Of a stretch of 64,000 nt of DNA, positions 36,392 through 50,377 are shown one piece after another. The notes beneath the pieces were generated by a model that was not told the origin of the DNA, ran no database searches, and saw only the letters and a program-made list of their open reading frames with translations. Within the stretch, counting starts at the first letter, position 1. Every line of letters starts with the position of its first letter. The DNA is from Cucumis sativus. Lineage: Eukaryota; Streptophyta; Magnoliopsida; Cucurbitales; Cucurbitaceae. A program made the translations under genes and the position numbers. The stretch covers positions 1,984,001 through 2,048,000 of the forward strand of contig NC_026659.2 of the NCBI RefSeq assembly GCF_000004075.3, written 5' to 3'.

Positions 36392-39300
36392 CTTTTAATA
36401 TAAAATTGTGAAATTTAAAGCCTAACTAAAAGTTTTAGTGATTTTATTGTAAATTGAGATAAGAAGCTATATCGTTAATCTTGTTCATAAGCATTCTCTT
36501 TCTAGCAGGTTTACAAGAGCTTTAGAAACTTCTAATTCATATTCGACCTATAAAGAATAGTTTCATATTTATATATTGAAATAATTTTTAGCACTTTTAG
36601 TGCACAATTCTTGTTTCATTATGATCTCTTATTTTTGTTTGCACCTTATAAAACAAGAAGTATTAAATTTTAAATGTTCCATATTTTCAATAAAATGATC
36701 AAAGAAATTGATTTTGGTTTTGACATTTTCTTCACGGCCCGATCTAGGCTGAGCCAATGACAATTTTTTTATCAATATTTTGAGTTGGTTTTTACTAACA
36801 CATCTAAGATTATACATTTTTTGAAAAATAAAATAGTTGATTTTTTTCTTAATATTTTTTAATAGTATTATGAGAGTTTGTTTTTATATATATGTAAAGT
36901 ACCGTTTTGCTAGTTAATACCCAAGAGTAAGTGTTTGTTTTCGAAATTGAGGGTTTGTTTATTGATATGTAGTTCAGTTGATTAGAGTGTTGGTGTTATG
37001 AATGGAACATTAAATTCATAATTATTATTATAGTTTTTGTTTTTCTATTTATTTAAGCATCTCTTTAAGAAATTGTTAATATATTTTTAATTAATTTTTT
37101 TAAAAAAAATATTTTTAAAAATTATTTTTAATATATTTATTATTTGTATCAATTAATATAATTCTTTGTTATAATTAAACTTGAATTAAACCCTTATTTT
37201 TAGTTAAACTTTCCAAATATATAATGTTGATCTTTTTTTTTTGGTGCCTAATAAACTAAGTTTTAGATTATATTTTAGTTATTTAAGTTATATGTATTTT
37301 GTGTTTTAATTCACTGTGATTTGAAATACAATGTATTTTAATAGGCTGGTTATGAAATTTTAGCTTAGTTAAAACACTCATTTTTATCCATTTTAAAATT
37401 TTGAATATTAGGTTTGATTTCAATTCTATTTTGATAGAATTAATCTTTTAAAATATCTACTATTATTCCATCTTAATTTGTTTATCACCTAAATTTATTT
37501 ATTATTTATCTTTTATTTGTTTATCAATTTTTTTGTTTTTATTTTTAATATATCTTTACGTTTTTTTTATTGGCTCTTTACTATTTTGATGGTGTATTTG
37601 TTTTTGGTAAAAAAATCATTTGCTATTTTTTTAATAGTCCATGAAGATGAAGTCTGGTCAGTTATTTGCATTCATCTAGTATTGCCACCGTTGAATTTGA
37701 TTTTGAAAAAGTACGAAAATTGTTGTACATTTTGTAAAAGAAAAATGTGACGGAGCCACTATGCATAGTGACAAGAGTAAGATGAGCGAAAAGAGTTGTA
37801 GGCCACATCTGGACGTTCCGTGTAGGTTGTTGAGGTAGAAAAGATTTGGAAAGGTCTTGAAAAAGGATTAAGAAATTAGACATCCGAGGTAGGAGTTAAA
37901 TGTTTTAGTAGTGCTCCAAAGAAATTAAGATGTGAGGTGCATTTTGAGGTTTTAGACTGATGGTATTTGAAAAAAGATGTTATATTATAGCAAGGCATTT
38001 TTGACAATATTGTAGCTGTACTTTTTTTAGATATATTTTTTAAAATTTTGGTAAAATTTATTTTTGCTATTTATGGGGTAAACCTTCAAATTTTTCATTT
38101 TTCTTGCTAGCCCTTCAAAAAATCATCCCAATCTAACCTAATCCAAATGTTGGCCCAACATAAATTAATGATGTATGAGTAGGCCCAACCCATTTTAACT
38201 ATTTTCTTTTAGTCTCTATTTCGAATTCAATTTTTATTATATTTTCCATGGTAGACCCTCAAATAATTATTTACAATATATGAATTAATAGTTGGATGGA
38301 TTTGACAAGTTCCCTTGTGATCCAATTTCAATTTCACCTTAATTGGTTGAAGCCTATTATTCCCTTCCCTAGAGGAGGTTGAATATTAAATTTTATACCT
38401 ATATTGTGAACTCAAAAATAAATAAATAAAAATTTAGATTCAACTATAAATAATTGAAAGAATCCATTTTTAGCATTTAAATAGGATTTGTAACTTGTAA
38501 ATACCTACCTACCTATATATATATATATATATATATAAAATAAGCTATAGATTCAAATATAAAGCAATTATTATATCTTGAATAAAAAAAGTTCAAATGA
38601 ATTGATACTCATTAAACTATATATTAAATGAATTATTCAAAATTACTAAAATCTATCCTAAAAAAGGTTAAAATAATTAAAGTATTTACTATTTTTGTCT
38701 AATCTTGAGAGTTTTCTTTATTTAAGTCTACTTAAAATCATATTTCATTTTTGAGCCATCAATAAATTTAGCTTTGAAGAATTAAATTTTGAATTGGAAA
38801 TGACCACTTCTTTAATTAAAAAAACTGACCACCTTTTTAGACATGTGAATCAAATTGGTTTTCTATATATATAAAAAATAAAATATAAATCAATAGTTTC
38901 ATATATTTTAAATGAAATAGAAAAATTCTTCATACTTTTTTTATAAAATAAATTGAAATTCAAGGCAAATATGTCTAAACTATAAGACAATGAAAATTTT
39001 TCAAAAATGAATAAAATTAACTAACTATTTACATTGAAAACGACCAAAAAAAATTGTTACACATAACTTTTTCAATAATAAAGTTATTGTTTATGAAATT
39101 CAAAATTTTGAAAAGAAAAAAGGAGAGAGAAATTTGGAATGAAATTTGAGAGACTTTGAAAGGAAGGGTTCAATGCATGTAATTAAAAGTGGAAAAGGGG
39201 AATTGGAGAGAACCTACCTTGGTGGCTAAACAATGGGAGAGATAAGATTATTGGTCACCATGACCAAACCCCAATCTCAAACCTTGACCCTCACCAACTA

Positions 39301-41640
39301 ATTCAAATATATATTATATTCTCCTTTCAAGTAAAGCTGTTTTTTTTTTTTTTTAATAAAAAAATTAATGCATCTTAGCTTTCTAATTATGGGGGTGGGA
39401 CCAAATTAAAACCCTTCAAAGTTGTTATTAGGTTTAATAATGCTATTATTTTACCCCTTTCATCTGTGCCCTTGTTTTAACTAATTATTGGGTGTTATAG
39501 TCTAGAGGTGTTTCTATATTTGGTTCTTAATTACTATGTTCTAATTTATCAACATTAATAGATAGGTTCTTCTCTAGTATGATGATAAAAGAGTAAAGAT
39601 TCAAAACACACTCCTTCATCACTAACACATTAATATATGATTGTTTTGGTTATATTAATAATTATGTTGCTTTTTTTTTTTTTACTTTTGGATTTGAAAT
39701 ATATGAAGGAATGCCTACAAAGAAAAAGAAAACATGTAAGAAAATTGGAAATGTGTTTGACAATTTTATTTCTTTTTAAAATAAACATATTTTATAGATT
39801 TTTTTTTGTAACACTAAATCAACTTAGCTATATTCAATTCTATATAAAAATAAATAAAATAGATTTTAAATACTTGACCATATAGTATATTCTTCTAATA
39901 TAAATATTTCTAGAAAAAATAAATAATAATCAGATTGTGGTTATTGCGGCTACAATTCAGCCACATGAACTCAACTTGTAAACTTATTGTTTATTTTCAA
40001 GTCATGGCTACGAGTACATGAACTCTTCTTCCCATTTAACAATGAAAATGATAAAATATTTGTTGTATACACGTTGTTATCACTATTTATATATTTATTA
40101 AGTAGACTACTAATTAAAACACACTTCCATACTTATATTTTATTAATTATTGCTAACATTGTAGTGTGTTTTCATTAAATATATATATATAATCTGACTC
40201 TATAGAACATATTATCCATCCAAATGTTGAAAAATAAATAAACCATTCTTTATTTGAGTTTTTTTCTTTTCTTTTAAATATGGTTAAATGAATAAAGAAA
40301 TATTAACAAAATATAGATAAATACATTTTTCAAACGAGGGGACAATGAAGATGAGAAGTATAATTTTGAATTGGTGAAAAGTGGTGGTGTTTGAAAAAGT
40401 AAGTGGTCAGTTAATTAATTAATTAAAGCTTCCACTAATTGTTTCTTAATTAGGAAAACATAATATGGAGCTGAGATTCTAACATTAAATAAATAAATAT
40501 TTAAAAAGAAAAAGAAAAAAAAAAGGAATTGAAGGAGAAGGGAACAGAAGCATGTGATTTTGTGTAGCATTTAAAGAGCCTATTGCCCTAATGCTTTTTC
40601 AGTAAAAACAATTAGCCTTTTCCTTAATAATTAACCCACATGCACTTGCCACCTCCTTATTTTCTCATCTCCGGTATGTCCCCGACGCCGGCCGTCCTCA
40701 TTAGAAACAAATACATTCAAAACTAAATACATAAATCTTTATTTCTGTGTGTTTTTGTTATGACTTAATAGTCGAAATACTATTGATGAAGCTGTTTACA
40801 TGTTGAAGTAAATGTTATCTTTCTTAACATATTTTATTATTACAAGAATTTGAAATATTGTATGTTATCTTTGCTTTTATTATTTGGATATTGATGAAGA
40901 CGGCTCAAAATAGATAATGTGAATGGAGGGTAGCATTCAAGTCGATTGATTTAATTATAACGTACATAAATATCTTTTATTGTATGTGTCTCACATTCGC
41001 AATAAAGTATTTCTTCTTGAAACATAAATATGTCTATCATACACCCACTTAGATAAAATTCACATATCCTAGGTCAAAAACCATTTTGATTCCCTTCATC
41101 GTAATTAACTAAGCTAATTATTTTATTCGAGGAAGAAAAACTAACGGTGTCATTCTTGTTTTAAAATTATTGATTATTTATATCATTCTTTTTTTTAAAA
41201 TAATATTTTTGAATTCAATTTAGGATGATTGATTTTAATGTGTTTTCTTTTCTTGGCCTAGTAGAAATGTAAAAGTAATTGTATTGAGTGTTGCCTAGGT
41301 CATCGAGATTGTACCCACACGTTTGCTTTTTAAATTTATATATATTCAAATATTTAGACACTCTCAAATAATAGGGTATACAAAGTACATCTTAATTATA
41401 CCAATCAAACCATGCTAGAGAAGAAAAAAGAAGGCCAACAAAGTGAAACCCTAGTCTAAATAAAACTCCAAACTCTAGCAAATTTTAGTAGACTACTTCA
41501 CAATGAATTGCTATTGACCCCAATAAGTACTACACTGACACAAATCCTTAATGTACATGAAATAGAATTCTTATTTTTTGATTGAGAAAGAGAGATAGAT
41601 ACATGTGGCCCTTATATATTGACTTCACATACAAAAAGGC
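36392..41640. other. AT-rich gene desert
   Basis: No gene is seen. A patch of more balanced composition at about 37745-38000 stands out from its surroundings but has no conserved frame. A TACC triplet repeat followed by (TA)n lies at 38503-38537. An inverted repeat TTGGTCA/TGACCAA lies near 39253. Other open frames here are short and of low complexity. Confidence 0.5.
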
Positions 41641-42059
41641 AACCATATAAAAACACAGCTAATATCAAGCTATATATATATATATATATATATCTTTACA
41701 ATAGATATCTCTAAACCGTGTGTGTTTGTGTAATTTGTTGATTCTTCTCAATACAAAAACCTCTTTTCCCAAAAAGAAAACCAAAATTCAAAATCCCTTC
41801 AACTCAAAACCCTAAAATTTCTTAGCCAACTTGTTGATCATATTATTTCTTTTCAAGAAATTTCCCACGAATTCCCCACGCTTTCTTTTTTTTCTTTTTC
41901 TCTTGCCTTCTATCTGGCACACGCAAACAGTTTGTGTTAAATATTTGATATCTAAATCTCTTCTCTTAAAATTTTTGTACCAAACAAAAACCTCTCTCTT
42001 ATATATTTCTCATCTCTATAATTCTTCATTCTTAATTTTGAGTATTATTATTACTATAT
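41641..42059 (+). promoter_or_regulatory. Promoter and leader region of the A-4-like DREB gene
   Basis: ATATAAAAAC near 41645 and TTATATATTT near 41998 are both possible TATA boxes, so the leader may be about 390 or only about 30 bases long. A (TA)n microsatellite occupies 41671-41693. An AAACCCTAA-type telo box stands near 41808-41816. Pyrimidine-rich stretches follow, typical of plant leaders. Confidence 0.4.
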
Positions 42060-42818
42060 ATGGCTGACCAAAAGACGCTTCCAATTAATGAGGGCCAAAT
42101 AGACCAATCTCTTGATCATAAATCTTCTTCTCCAATATCTAAACCAATTCCCATTGACCCTTTTGTTTCTTCTTCTGTCCCCACTCCCCAAAATCCAAAT
42201 TCTAAGTCACAAGAACAACTCCCACCACCACCACCTCCTCCTCCTCCTCCTCCATCATCCCTGCCTTCTTCTATAATTTCTCCTCCCCCTCCTTCTTCAA
42301 CAAATAAGAAGCACTCTTTGTATAGAGGGATCCGGTGCCGAAGTGGGAAATGGGTGTCGGAGATTCGCGAGCCACGTAAGACGACGCGCATATGGCTTGG
42401 TACGTTTCCAACTGCTGAGATGGCTGCTACTGCTTACGATGTTGCTGCCCTTGCCCTCCGTGGTGGCGATGCTGTCCTTAACTTCCCTGCCTCCATTCCA
42501 ACCTACCCTGTTCCCGCTTCGACTTCTCCAGTTGACATTCGCACTGCTGCCTCCACTGCCGCTATTGCTGCAGCTGCTAAGGCGGTGAAGAAAGTTTCGT
42601 CAACTTCTTCGGTTGACGTAGGCACTATGGAAGATTGTAGCAAGAAGATGAGGATAGAGGAGTTTGTGGATGAAGAAGAAATTTTTGGGATGCCGGGTTT
42701 GCTGGCGGATATGGCGGAGGGGATGATGGTGTCGCCGCCGAGAATGAACTCGCCACCACTGTCGGATGACTTGATGGAAAATTCTGATGGAACGGAAAGT
42801 TTATGGAGCTACTTTTGA
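42060..42818 (+). CDS. DREB-subfamily (A-4-like, ERF group III) AP2/ERF transcription factor
   Basis: An intronless gene for 252 residues. The N-terminal third is Ser/Pro-rich, with a run of eleven Pro encoded by CCA/CCT repeats (about residues 55-65). One AP2 domain at about 88-143 starts [18 protein letters not shown] and ends with VLNFP. The Val of WVSE and the Glu of REP are the DREB-type DNA-contact positions. RSGKW in place of RPWGKW is the shortened loop seen in A-4/ERF025-027-like proteins. The C-terminus has [17 protein letters not shown] and ends LWSYF, an acidic activation-type tail. Such factors bind DRE/CRT (CCGAC) elements in stress and developmental responses. There is no leader intron or frame break. 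Subgroup assignment is from memory of motifs. Confidence 0.93.
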   Translation: MADQKTLPINEGQIDQSLDHKSSSPISKPIPIDPFVSSSVPTPQNPNSKSQEQLPPPPPPPPPPPSSLPSSIISPPPPSSTNKKHSLYRGIRCRSGKWVSEIREPRKTTRIWLGTFPTAEMAATAYDVAALALRGGDAVLNFPASIPTYPVPASTSPVDIRTAASTAAIAAAAKAVKKVSSTSSVDVGTMEDCSKKMRIEEFVDEEEIFGMPGLLADMAEGMMVSPPRMNSPPLSDDLMENSDGTESLWSYF

Positions 42819-45800
42819 TGATCATATATTAATGAATTGAGATTAACTACAAGTTGTGATTAAGAAGATGAAAGTTAGGTGAAAAATGAAAAAAGAAAAG
42901 GGGTAGCTTAAAAAAAGGCAAGTTCTTGGCCGGCCGCCATAGCTTAGGCTTGATGAATTAATTAGTTTATGGTATACTTTTTTGGTCCATTTGATTGATT
43001 TTTCTCTCTATTGCTTCTATAATTGTAACTTAAAAAAGGGTGAAAGATAGCACTAAGTGAAATATTATAACATAATCCATTTTGATTCATTCAATATTAC
43101 CATATGACTACCCAGATGATGAGTATATCTTAGTTGGCATAAGTTGTGAACTTTTTTTTAAGGAAGATATAAATTTGATCCTCTCACCTTGAAATTAAAA
43201 AATATATGTATAGTAGATTGAACATAGTTAATTTGTTGAAGTATTATTTCTTTTTTGTTTAAGAAAAAATTACTAAATGAAGTAATAGTATCTTAAACAT
43301 CTTTATATTTATTTGATATGATTTGATTCACTTAAAAATGTATTTGATTATTATGTTTTAGAAAAAGTGGAGTGGAAACATAATTAATTATTTAGTAGTA
43401 AAATAAACCACATATGTTTAAAAGGCTTTTACTTCTTTTTTATAATTGTTACATTTGTAATGGAAATTGAAATTTGAATTAAATTTTAGAATGAGCTACA
43501 AAAGATCATTGCATCATTGGATTATAGTTTTGTTGTTAAGAGGTTTAGGAAAATTTGTTTAAGGTTGTTTGTAATATGCAAAATTTGATAGAATGTTTGA
43601 GAAGAAAATAGAATAATCCACTAGTTGTTTAGACATTTTGTTTGACGAGTAAGAAGTGGTATTGGGTTGGTGGTTTTGATGGGGATTATATCATAAACTA
43701 TAAGTGTGTTTTTCAATGGAAAATCAATATATATTTGGATGAAATGTCATTGCTTATGTGGGTTTGTGTTAAGCACTTTTTTGAGATGCTTCTTGGACCC
43801 CCACCCACAAAAATAATGCTGCTACAAACACAATTACTATACTTCATCCCCATTTTCATTCCAATCAATCATCACACCCCTCATAAAAACTTTACCAAAA
43901 AAGATATACAATATTGTTATTGAAATAGTTATCATTAGGGTTGTAAACAATTTTATTTTATGTTGGAATAATTGTATAAATAGAAAAGCTATCTTTTATA
44001 TTACTCAAGATTTAATTCCATATTTGGAGGGGACACATCAATGTCTCAATCACTTATTTGAAATCAATTATTAAAATTAATTAGTGCTTATACAATTGTT
44101 CTACAAACTACTTTTTTTTTTTTAATAATTATTTTAAAATTTTAGCTAGTTATTATTTTTTTTTTAATAAAAAAGATCATTTTTAGATTTTCTCAAATAT
44201 ATAAAAAAAAAAAAACAAAACAAATTACTATTAAATGAAGGTACGATTATTATTATTAATTTATTTGATGTGTTTTTCAAGATGGTTTAGGGTTTAGTCA
44301 CAAGAATATTTTTCTATATAAGGACAAAAGTCCAACCTGAATTTAGTTTATTGGTTGAGATCTACATTTTCGATCCATCCTTTTTTAGATTTGATTTTTC
44401 TTATTCCATATGGTGTGAAACTAAAAATTAAAACGAAAAATCTTTTAAGAAATTCAAATGCACACATATAGTCGTGGTTTAATTTTTTTTTTCTTCTAAA
44501 ACATGATAAATCAAAATGCATAACCTATAAAAAAAAAGTGTTTACATAAGTTGAATCATATGTTCATGTTATTTGTAATTAACTATATGGTAAGAATATT
44601 TAAACTATTGTTTTTCTAATCTTTAAACTCTCTCACACTTGTTATTTTATGTTGAACTTAATACATGTAATTGGTGAATGAAGTAATTCAACTTCCACTT
44701 CCACTGATTACGTACAAGATTTTAAGGAAATAAAATATTTGATTGATTTATTTTCGGAAAGTTGTAAAAAAAACAAGATAATGAGTCAAAAACTTAATGG
44801 GGTCCCATTTTTCAATGCAAGAAGTCAAATTATTTGATTCATAAAAGATTCTTGTACTAAACAAGAATTATTTGTCACAAAAACATTATTATAAAAACTT
44901 TATTAATTTCTTCCTCTCCCATTCTTTAGACTTTGTTATAACCATTTCACTATTTGACTTATTTAAAAAGATATCACTATTATGGTTTCTATATTTTTTA
45001 GTCATCTTTGTTCTTTGAAAAAATCTAATTTTCAAACAAATTAGATAAATGGGATTCACATTTATTGTCTTTTTTTTTAGAATATTTGAATCTTAGGCAT
45101 ATAACTATACTCAAATGGGATAATATTTAACTTTAACCCATTACATTATCACTCATCATCCATTACCTTTAGTTGATCATATGTTGTTTTATGTTTATTG
45201 GTTTTTTTTAAAACAAATTGTAATTATTAACATCGTCGTCATTCACTATAAATGGATCACATTCATATATTATGTTTTATTTCGTCCCAAGAAAATTGTT
45301 ATTATAAGTATAACCTTAGATATATTAAGTTAGATCAATTATTAGTTAGATTTTTATTACACTTAAAATTATTGTATTTAACCGACTTTTTATGCATAAT
45401 CTTTTTGATGCAATTAATTGTTTTCTTTTTCTTTAAAAGAAATTGTCTATAGTTGTTATTAGTTAGAAAATTAATTGAGCATCACAATTTTCAACCTTTT
45501 GTTGGATATCCTCAAAGACTTTTGTGAAGCCTACCTATATGAATGAGAGACCCTAACAGATTCTTCGAATGAAACTATAGAGTTTGGGGGTTGAAAACCA
45601 CTTTCAATCTAAAACTAATTATTTGATTGGTAATTAATTAAATTAAAAGTCCCTTTACTTTGTATTAATCTTTTATATGATTGGACTTTATATAGCTATT
45701 TCATTTTCACATAAACATTATAGCAATATCAACTAGTAATACAATCTACCTTATCACATTAAAAAACTACTTACTATATAAAAACGACTAAGTTAAAACT

Positions 45801-46996
45801 AAAATCATCACTAACTATATATATATATAGCAAGTTGTCAATGTCTAAGAGATCTATAAACTTTCAACCTCAATATATAGTAAGATTCTTTTTCAAATAT
45901 AGTAAAATGTTCACTCTAAAGTTTTGACAAAATTGACAAAATGTTTGAGTTTGAATTCTCCGTATATGGTTCACAATCGAACACATCAAAAATACTTTCA
46001 CCAAACTAGTTTTGAAGTGATTGATTATGGAGACAAAGTCGTTTTTTTCTTTTCATATTTTGTAGGCTCAAAATGTGCTCACCACTCCCATATTCAAATG
46101 CCCTTTCTCTTAGCTAAAAAAGATACTTTTTTTTCCCTTTCTTCCCAAATCTTTGACTCGTATTTATTTTTTGTTTATGTTTATATGGATCTTATTTATA
46201 TTAATTTTTTTCCTTTTCGTTAGTTAATATTCTATAAAATAAACAACTAAGTGCAATTTTTTGAATGTGTGTTTTCTGTAACCTTTCTAAAGAATATCAA
46301 TCAACAAACAAATTTTTTCGATAATTTTTCAATCATTTTCATAAAATTAATACATTTATAATATTTTGGTCGATATCAATATTTTAAAATTTGTTAATTT
46401 TTTCATGGATTAACTATGTATTCAAATAGGATTTGAATAATGCAAGTAAAAATTCAAACCAATTTTATAGTTTGAAAACGACTAAATTTTGTCTCTTTGA
46501 AAGTGGCTATTAGAATAAGCATAATCATATCAATCATGCTTTACTTATCAAACATTCAAACTCATTCTCCCATATGCAGTTGGTGCTATCATAGTATGTA
46601 TGTATGTATTTATATAAATACTATTAGATCATAAAATTAGCCTCTAAATTTGTATTTGATAAAGATTTTGTTTTTAGTTTTATATTTTTAAAACCTGCTT
46701 TCATTTTCTCAAAGAAAATATTATAGTTTTTCTTATCTCTTAAATAAAAATTTGAATTTTATTCCTAGCTATCATACAAAGATGAGAAAGAAAATTGAAA
46801 TTACAATGGATTTAAATATAGTACCGATTATAAAAATAGCAAAAAAAAGAAAAAAACGAAAGGAAAAAAAACAATAAGTGGACATATATAACATTAATAG
46901 ACGTTGAATAATTTTCAAAGATCAAGAACTAAAAATTATGTCGTTATCAAAATGAGAGGAGGTTATCTAATCAATTTTGAATTTTTAGATACTTCT
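42819..46996. other. AT-rich gene desert
   Basis: The first 250 bases are probably the 3' untranslated region of the DREB gene and include a short GC-rich word, GGCCGGCCGCC, at about 42927. Beyond this I see no gene, only AT-rich sequence with poly-A/T tracts and chance frames. Confidence 0.5.
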
Positions 46997-47396
46997 AACA
47001 TGCATCCAAAATTTTAGCTTGGTGGTTGCCACCCTTTGGAATATATGGAACGAAAAAAACAAAAGGATTTTCAAGGGGGAAGAAAAATTAGTTGGCTCTG
47101 TGTGGGAGGACATTCAAGCTACGACGGTCTCTGGACAAGTCGTTTTTTTTTTTTTTCAAAAGTTACTCGGCTAGTTCTATTGCTTTAAACCTAAACGTTT
47201 TTTAGTTGTTTGGGTTCATAGGGCTTCCCTGTAGCCCTTTTTGTATCTTCTGTTTCTTGTATTCATCTCTTTATTTTTAATGAAACGGGTTTGATGTGGG
47301 TGTTTAGGAAATGTTCCACCTAGTGGAGATGTCATTTTACACCTGCTGTTCCAAAGTATCTTTCTCTACAAAAAAAAACATGCATCCAAACTTTTA
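46997..47396 (+). mobile_element. 5'-truncated LINE (non-LTR retrotransposon) tail with target-site duplication
   Basis: From about 47017 one frame reads TLWNIWNEKNKRIF followed by a GEEKLVGSVWEDIQ stretch. This is the C-terminal tail typical of plant LINE reverse-transcriptase polyproteins (zf-RVT end). A 3' untranslated part and a short A run (47369-47378) follow. The insert is bordered by direct repeats of AACATGCATCCAAA plus a diverged TTTTA, at 46997-47016 and 47377-47396, as expected from target-primed reverse transcription. Only about 360 bases of the element remain. The frame breaks in a T run at about 47142, so it is dead. Confidence 0.8.
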
Positions 47397-49380
47397 CTTC
47401 TTATCTTTCGTATACTTTTTAAAATTCTTTAACAGTGATCATAAAAGCTAACAAAAGACAATCAAATCGACAGCGCCTAAATTATACGGTAAATGTGAGT
47501 CTTCAAAACTTTTTTTTTTTTTTTTGTTTTAAAAAAGTCTTCAAAATGTATTTTCTCTGTAAGAGATTTAAAATAGGAAATTGGTAATGATGTTTGTATA
47601 AAATAGGATGCAACAAACTGAAGCCGAAATGCTTTTTTTTAATTTTGAATGTAACCTTAGAGAGAGACAAGAAATTAAAGTTTGAGTAAAGGAAAGAGAT
47701 GGGGTTGGCCGACATCCCCACCTTTCATTCTTCCATTTGACTTTCTTTTTTTCAAAATCATTCTATTTTTCTATTTCAAAAGTTGAATTATAAACTAATT
47801 TAACTGTGAAATTATTCCCTCCTTAGGTTAAAAAATAAATGAATTGTGTAGTAGTTGTTGTTATTTTCCATAAAATTTCTAACATGTCATGATCTTTTCC
47901 CCTAACCAGATTCTTCTAATGGAAATGGAGAAGATAATATTTTTATTACAAAGCAAAGAGATATGTATGGGGGAAATTGGCCTAGCTCCCAACAACAAAT
48001 GTAATGCTTTTGAATCAAAGAGTGGTTGTTTTTTCTTATTTATGATACAAGTGAGATTTAATGATGTTAATCATTGACACTTGGCTTAATTCACATTAAT
48101 TTAGTAATAGATTTGTCCAAATTTGGGTAAAGATTGAGAGATCACACTGCTGCCCAAAATGTTTGGTGGTCATGGAAGAGTTGAAAATTAGTGTTTTTAT
48201 AGGTGGGGATGAGATCGCGTAAAATATATTAAAAGTCACGTAGGAGATCATCTAAGAAGTCTTTGTTTTGATAATATCTAAACTTTCATCATAACCTATT
48301 TTATTGTAGTTTTCAAACTTTTAAATTTCTTGTTTTAAATTAAATCCCAATAGCTTTTTAAAAAATTGCATCTATTCAATTCCAATATTAATTTTTAATA
48401 GTAATAATCATTACTTAGTTTAATTTTAAAAAATTTAAAAAAAAATAATTCAAATAATCTATATAATATTTTTAAATTTACATTCCTAAATTTGAAAGGT
48501 TGATATCGATAAATCTAATCAAACTTTTAAACACAATATTCTAATACGACTAAAATGTATATTTTAAAATTTTTATTTTGATCATGTCAACTATATTCAC
48601 TAAAAATATTAAATATTTGTTAATTTAAAAATAAAAGTACCATAAACATATGGCTTAAACACTAAAACAAAATTTGAATATAGAAGTTCATTGAATGTGT
48701 TTTCACTATTTAACAAATTCTAAAAACTTAGAATTTAAGAAAATGATGACATTTGGAAACCTATGTGAAAGCAAAATTTGAATTAGGGGATATGAAATTT
48801 GTAAAATTTTGTCACATCCAAAACTTTAATTTCTTTGAATAAAATTTATAGCAATCTTTTCAACTGTAACAAAAAAAAAATTTATAAAATATCTACACTA
48901 GCATCAAAAAATATCTACACAACAACAAATCTTTTTATATATATTTGAGAAAGACTCTTAGTTTGTCAACGAGATGTGCATAAATGATATTTTAACGAAA
49001 AGAGAAGCGTTATTTTAATTAATAAAAGAAAGGAAACATATGAATTGTGTATGTTATAACATTTGGAGGGACCCTTTAACTAAATTAACTATAATCTATC
49101 TGCCCAATCAGAATGAATGAGAAAAGAGAAATAGGAATAAAAAGGTCAGTGTCGTTGAATATATAACAATATCAAACCCTTTAGTCAAACTTTTCGCACA
49201 AAAGAAGAAAGAAAATAAAGATATGAATATGTATGTGTGTGTGTGTATATATATATTACCGACTTCAAATATCAACTTTTAAAGACAGGGATTAGTGACC
49301 CTTTGATAAAAGTTGGTCGGAAAATATCCATATTTTAAAAAATATGAAGGAAGAAAACAAACTTCAAAATAAAATAATTA

Positions 49381-50377
49381 AGGTTAGCTTGAAATGTAGG
49401 GTTTCTCAAATTTTGTGTAAGAAAAAGGAGGTGGGACAAAGCATCTAATCAACATTGTATTGCCACCAATATATCAATCTCTCTTTATTACTATAAATAA
49501 GCTTTACGAACAAAAATTATTTCGACTTCTAAACTTTTCATGCTTGTATCAATTTAGGGTTTAGAGTTTATATTAATTTTTATACTACAACTTTTAATTC
49601 CATTAAATTACGTTTAGAACTTAGATGGTTGATGTAATATTCTTAACCTTAATATATATACGTATGATATGATATGAAATTGATAAAAATAAAAATAATA
49701 GTTTTAAATTTTAGAAAATACATAAAATTTGAGAAAGATAAATTGTTTTCAATGAATACGTAGAGTGATGGAATCAATAAACAAGCTATATTAGTTAAGT
49801 TGAGTTTATGCACAATATATTTATGAAAACTAGAAAATGTGATCTGAAATTTTAAATTTTAATTAAGGAATAAGGATGTACATTTTTTAAGACATGTGAG
49901 TATTAAAATCATGTGTTTATATATTATACACTTTTGTTGAAAGGTAGGAGAATGTGCATTATTCTTAATTAACAAGGTCATTACAATTTTAGATTACTTT
50001 ATAAACGTAACCTTGCATTAAATGGTACATTAGATTTTTGTCACAATTTAATCATAGTCTAAATGCTTGGTGAATTTTAATTAAAGATAATAGACAATAA
50101 CAAAAGTTTCAAAAGACTTGACATTAAAGTCAAAATATTAAAAATAAATGTTAGAATGTACCTTCTTTTTTTTTAATATTCGAATATAGTACATTATTTT
50201 CAATAATAATATTATCTCTATTAGTATTTTTTACTCTAAATTTTGAAAACAAATCTAAAATAATAATGGTTAAAAAAAAGGTTAGCTTCAATGTTGGGTT
50301 CCTCAAATTTTGTGTAAAAGAAAAAAGGAAAAGAAGACAAAGCACCTAATGAAGATTGATATAATATTGTACCTCTT
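49381..50377. repeat. Dispersed direct duplication, two blocks about 900 bp apart
   Basis: Blocks 49381-49475 and 50279-50377 share ordered words over about 90 bases (GGTTAGCTT, CTCAAATTTTGTGTAA, GACAAAGCA-CTAAT). They lie in the same direction and have diverged by indels. The intervening sequence shows no clear element ends. Confidence 0.6.

Noticed and set aside
42116-42391. 91-codon minus-strand frame with a poly-Gly run
   Set aside because: It is the reverse of the proline-coding repeat and AP2 start of the DREB gene.
43642-43923. 93-codon open frame after the DREB gene
   Set aside because: Mixed low-complexity sequence with no domain, in AT-rich DNA where frames of this length arise by chance.
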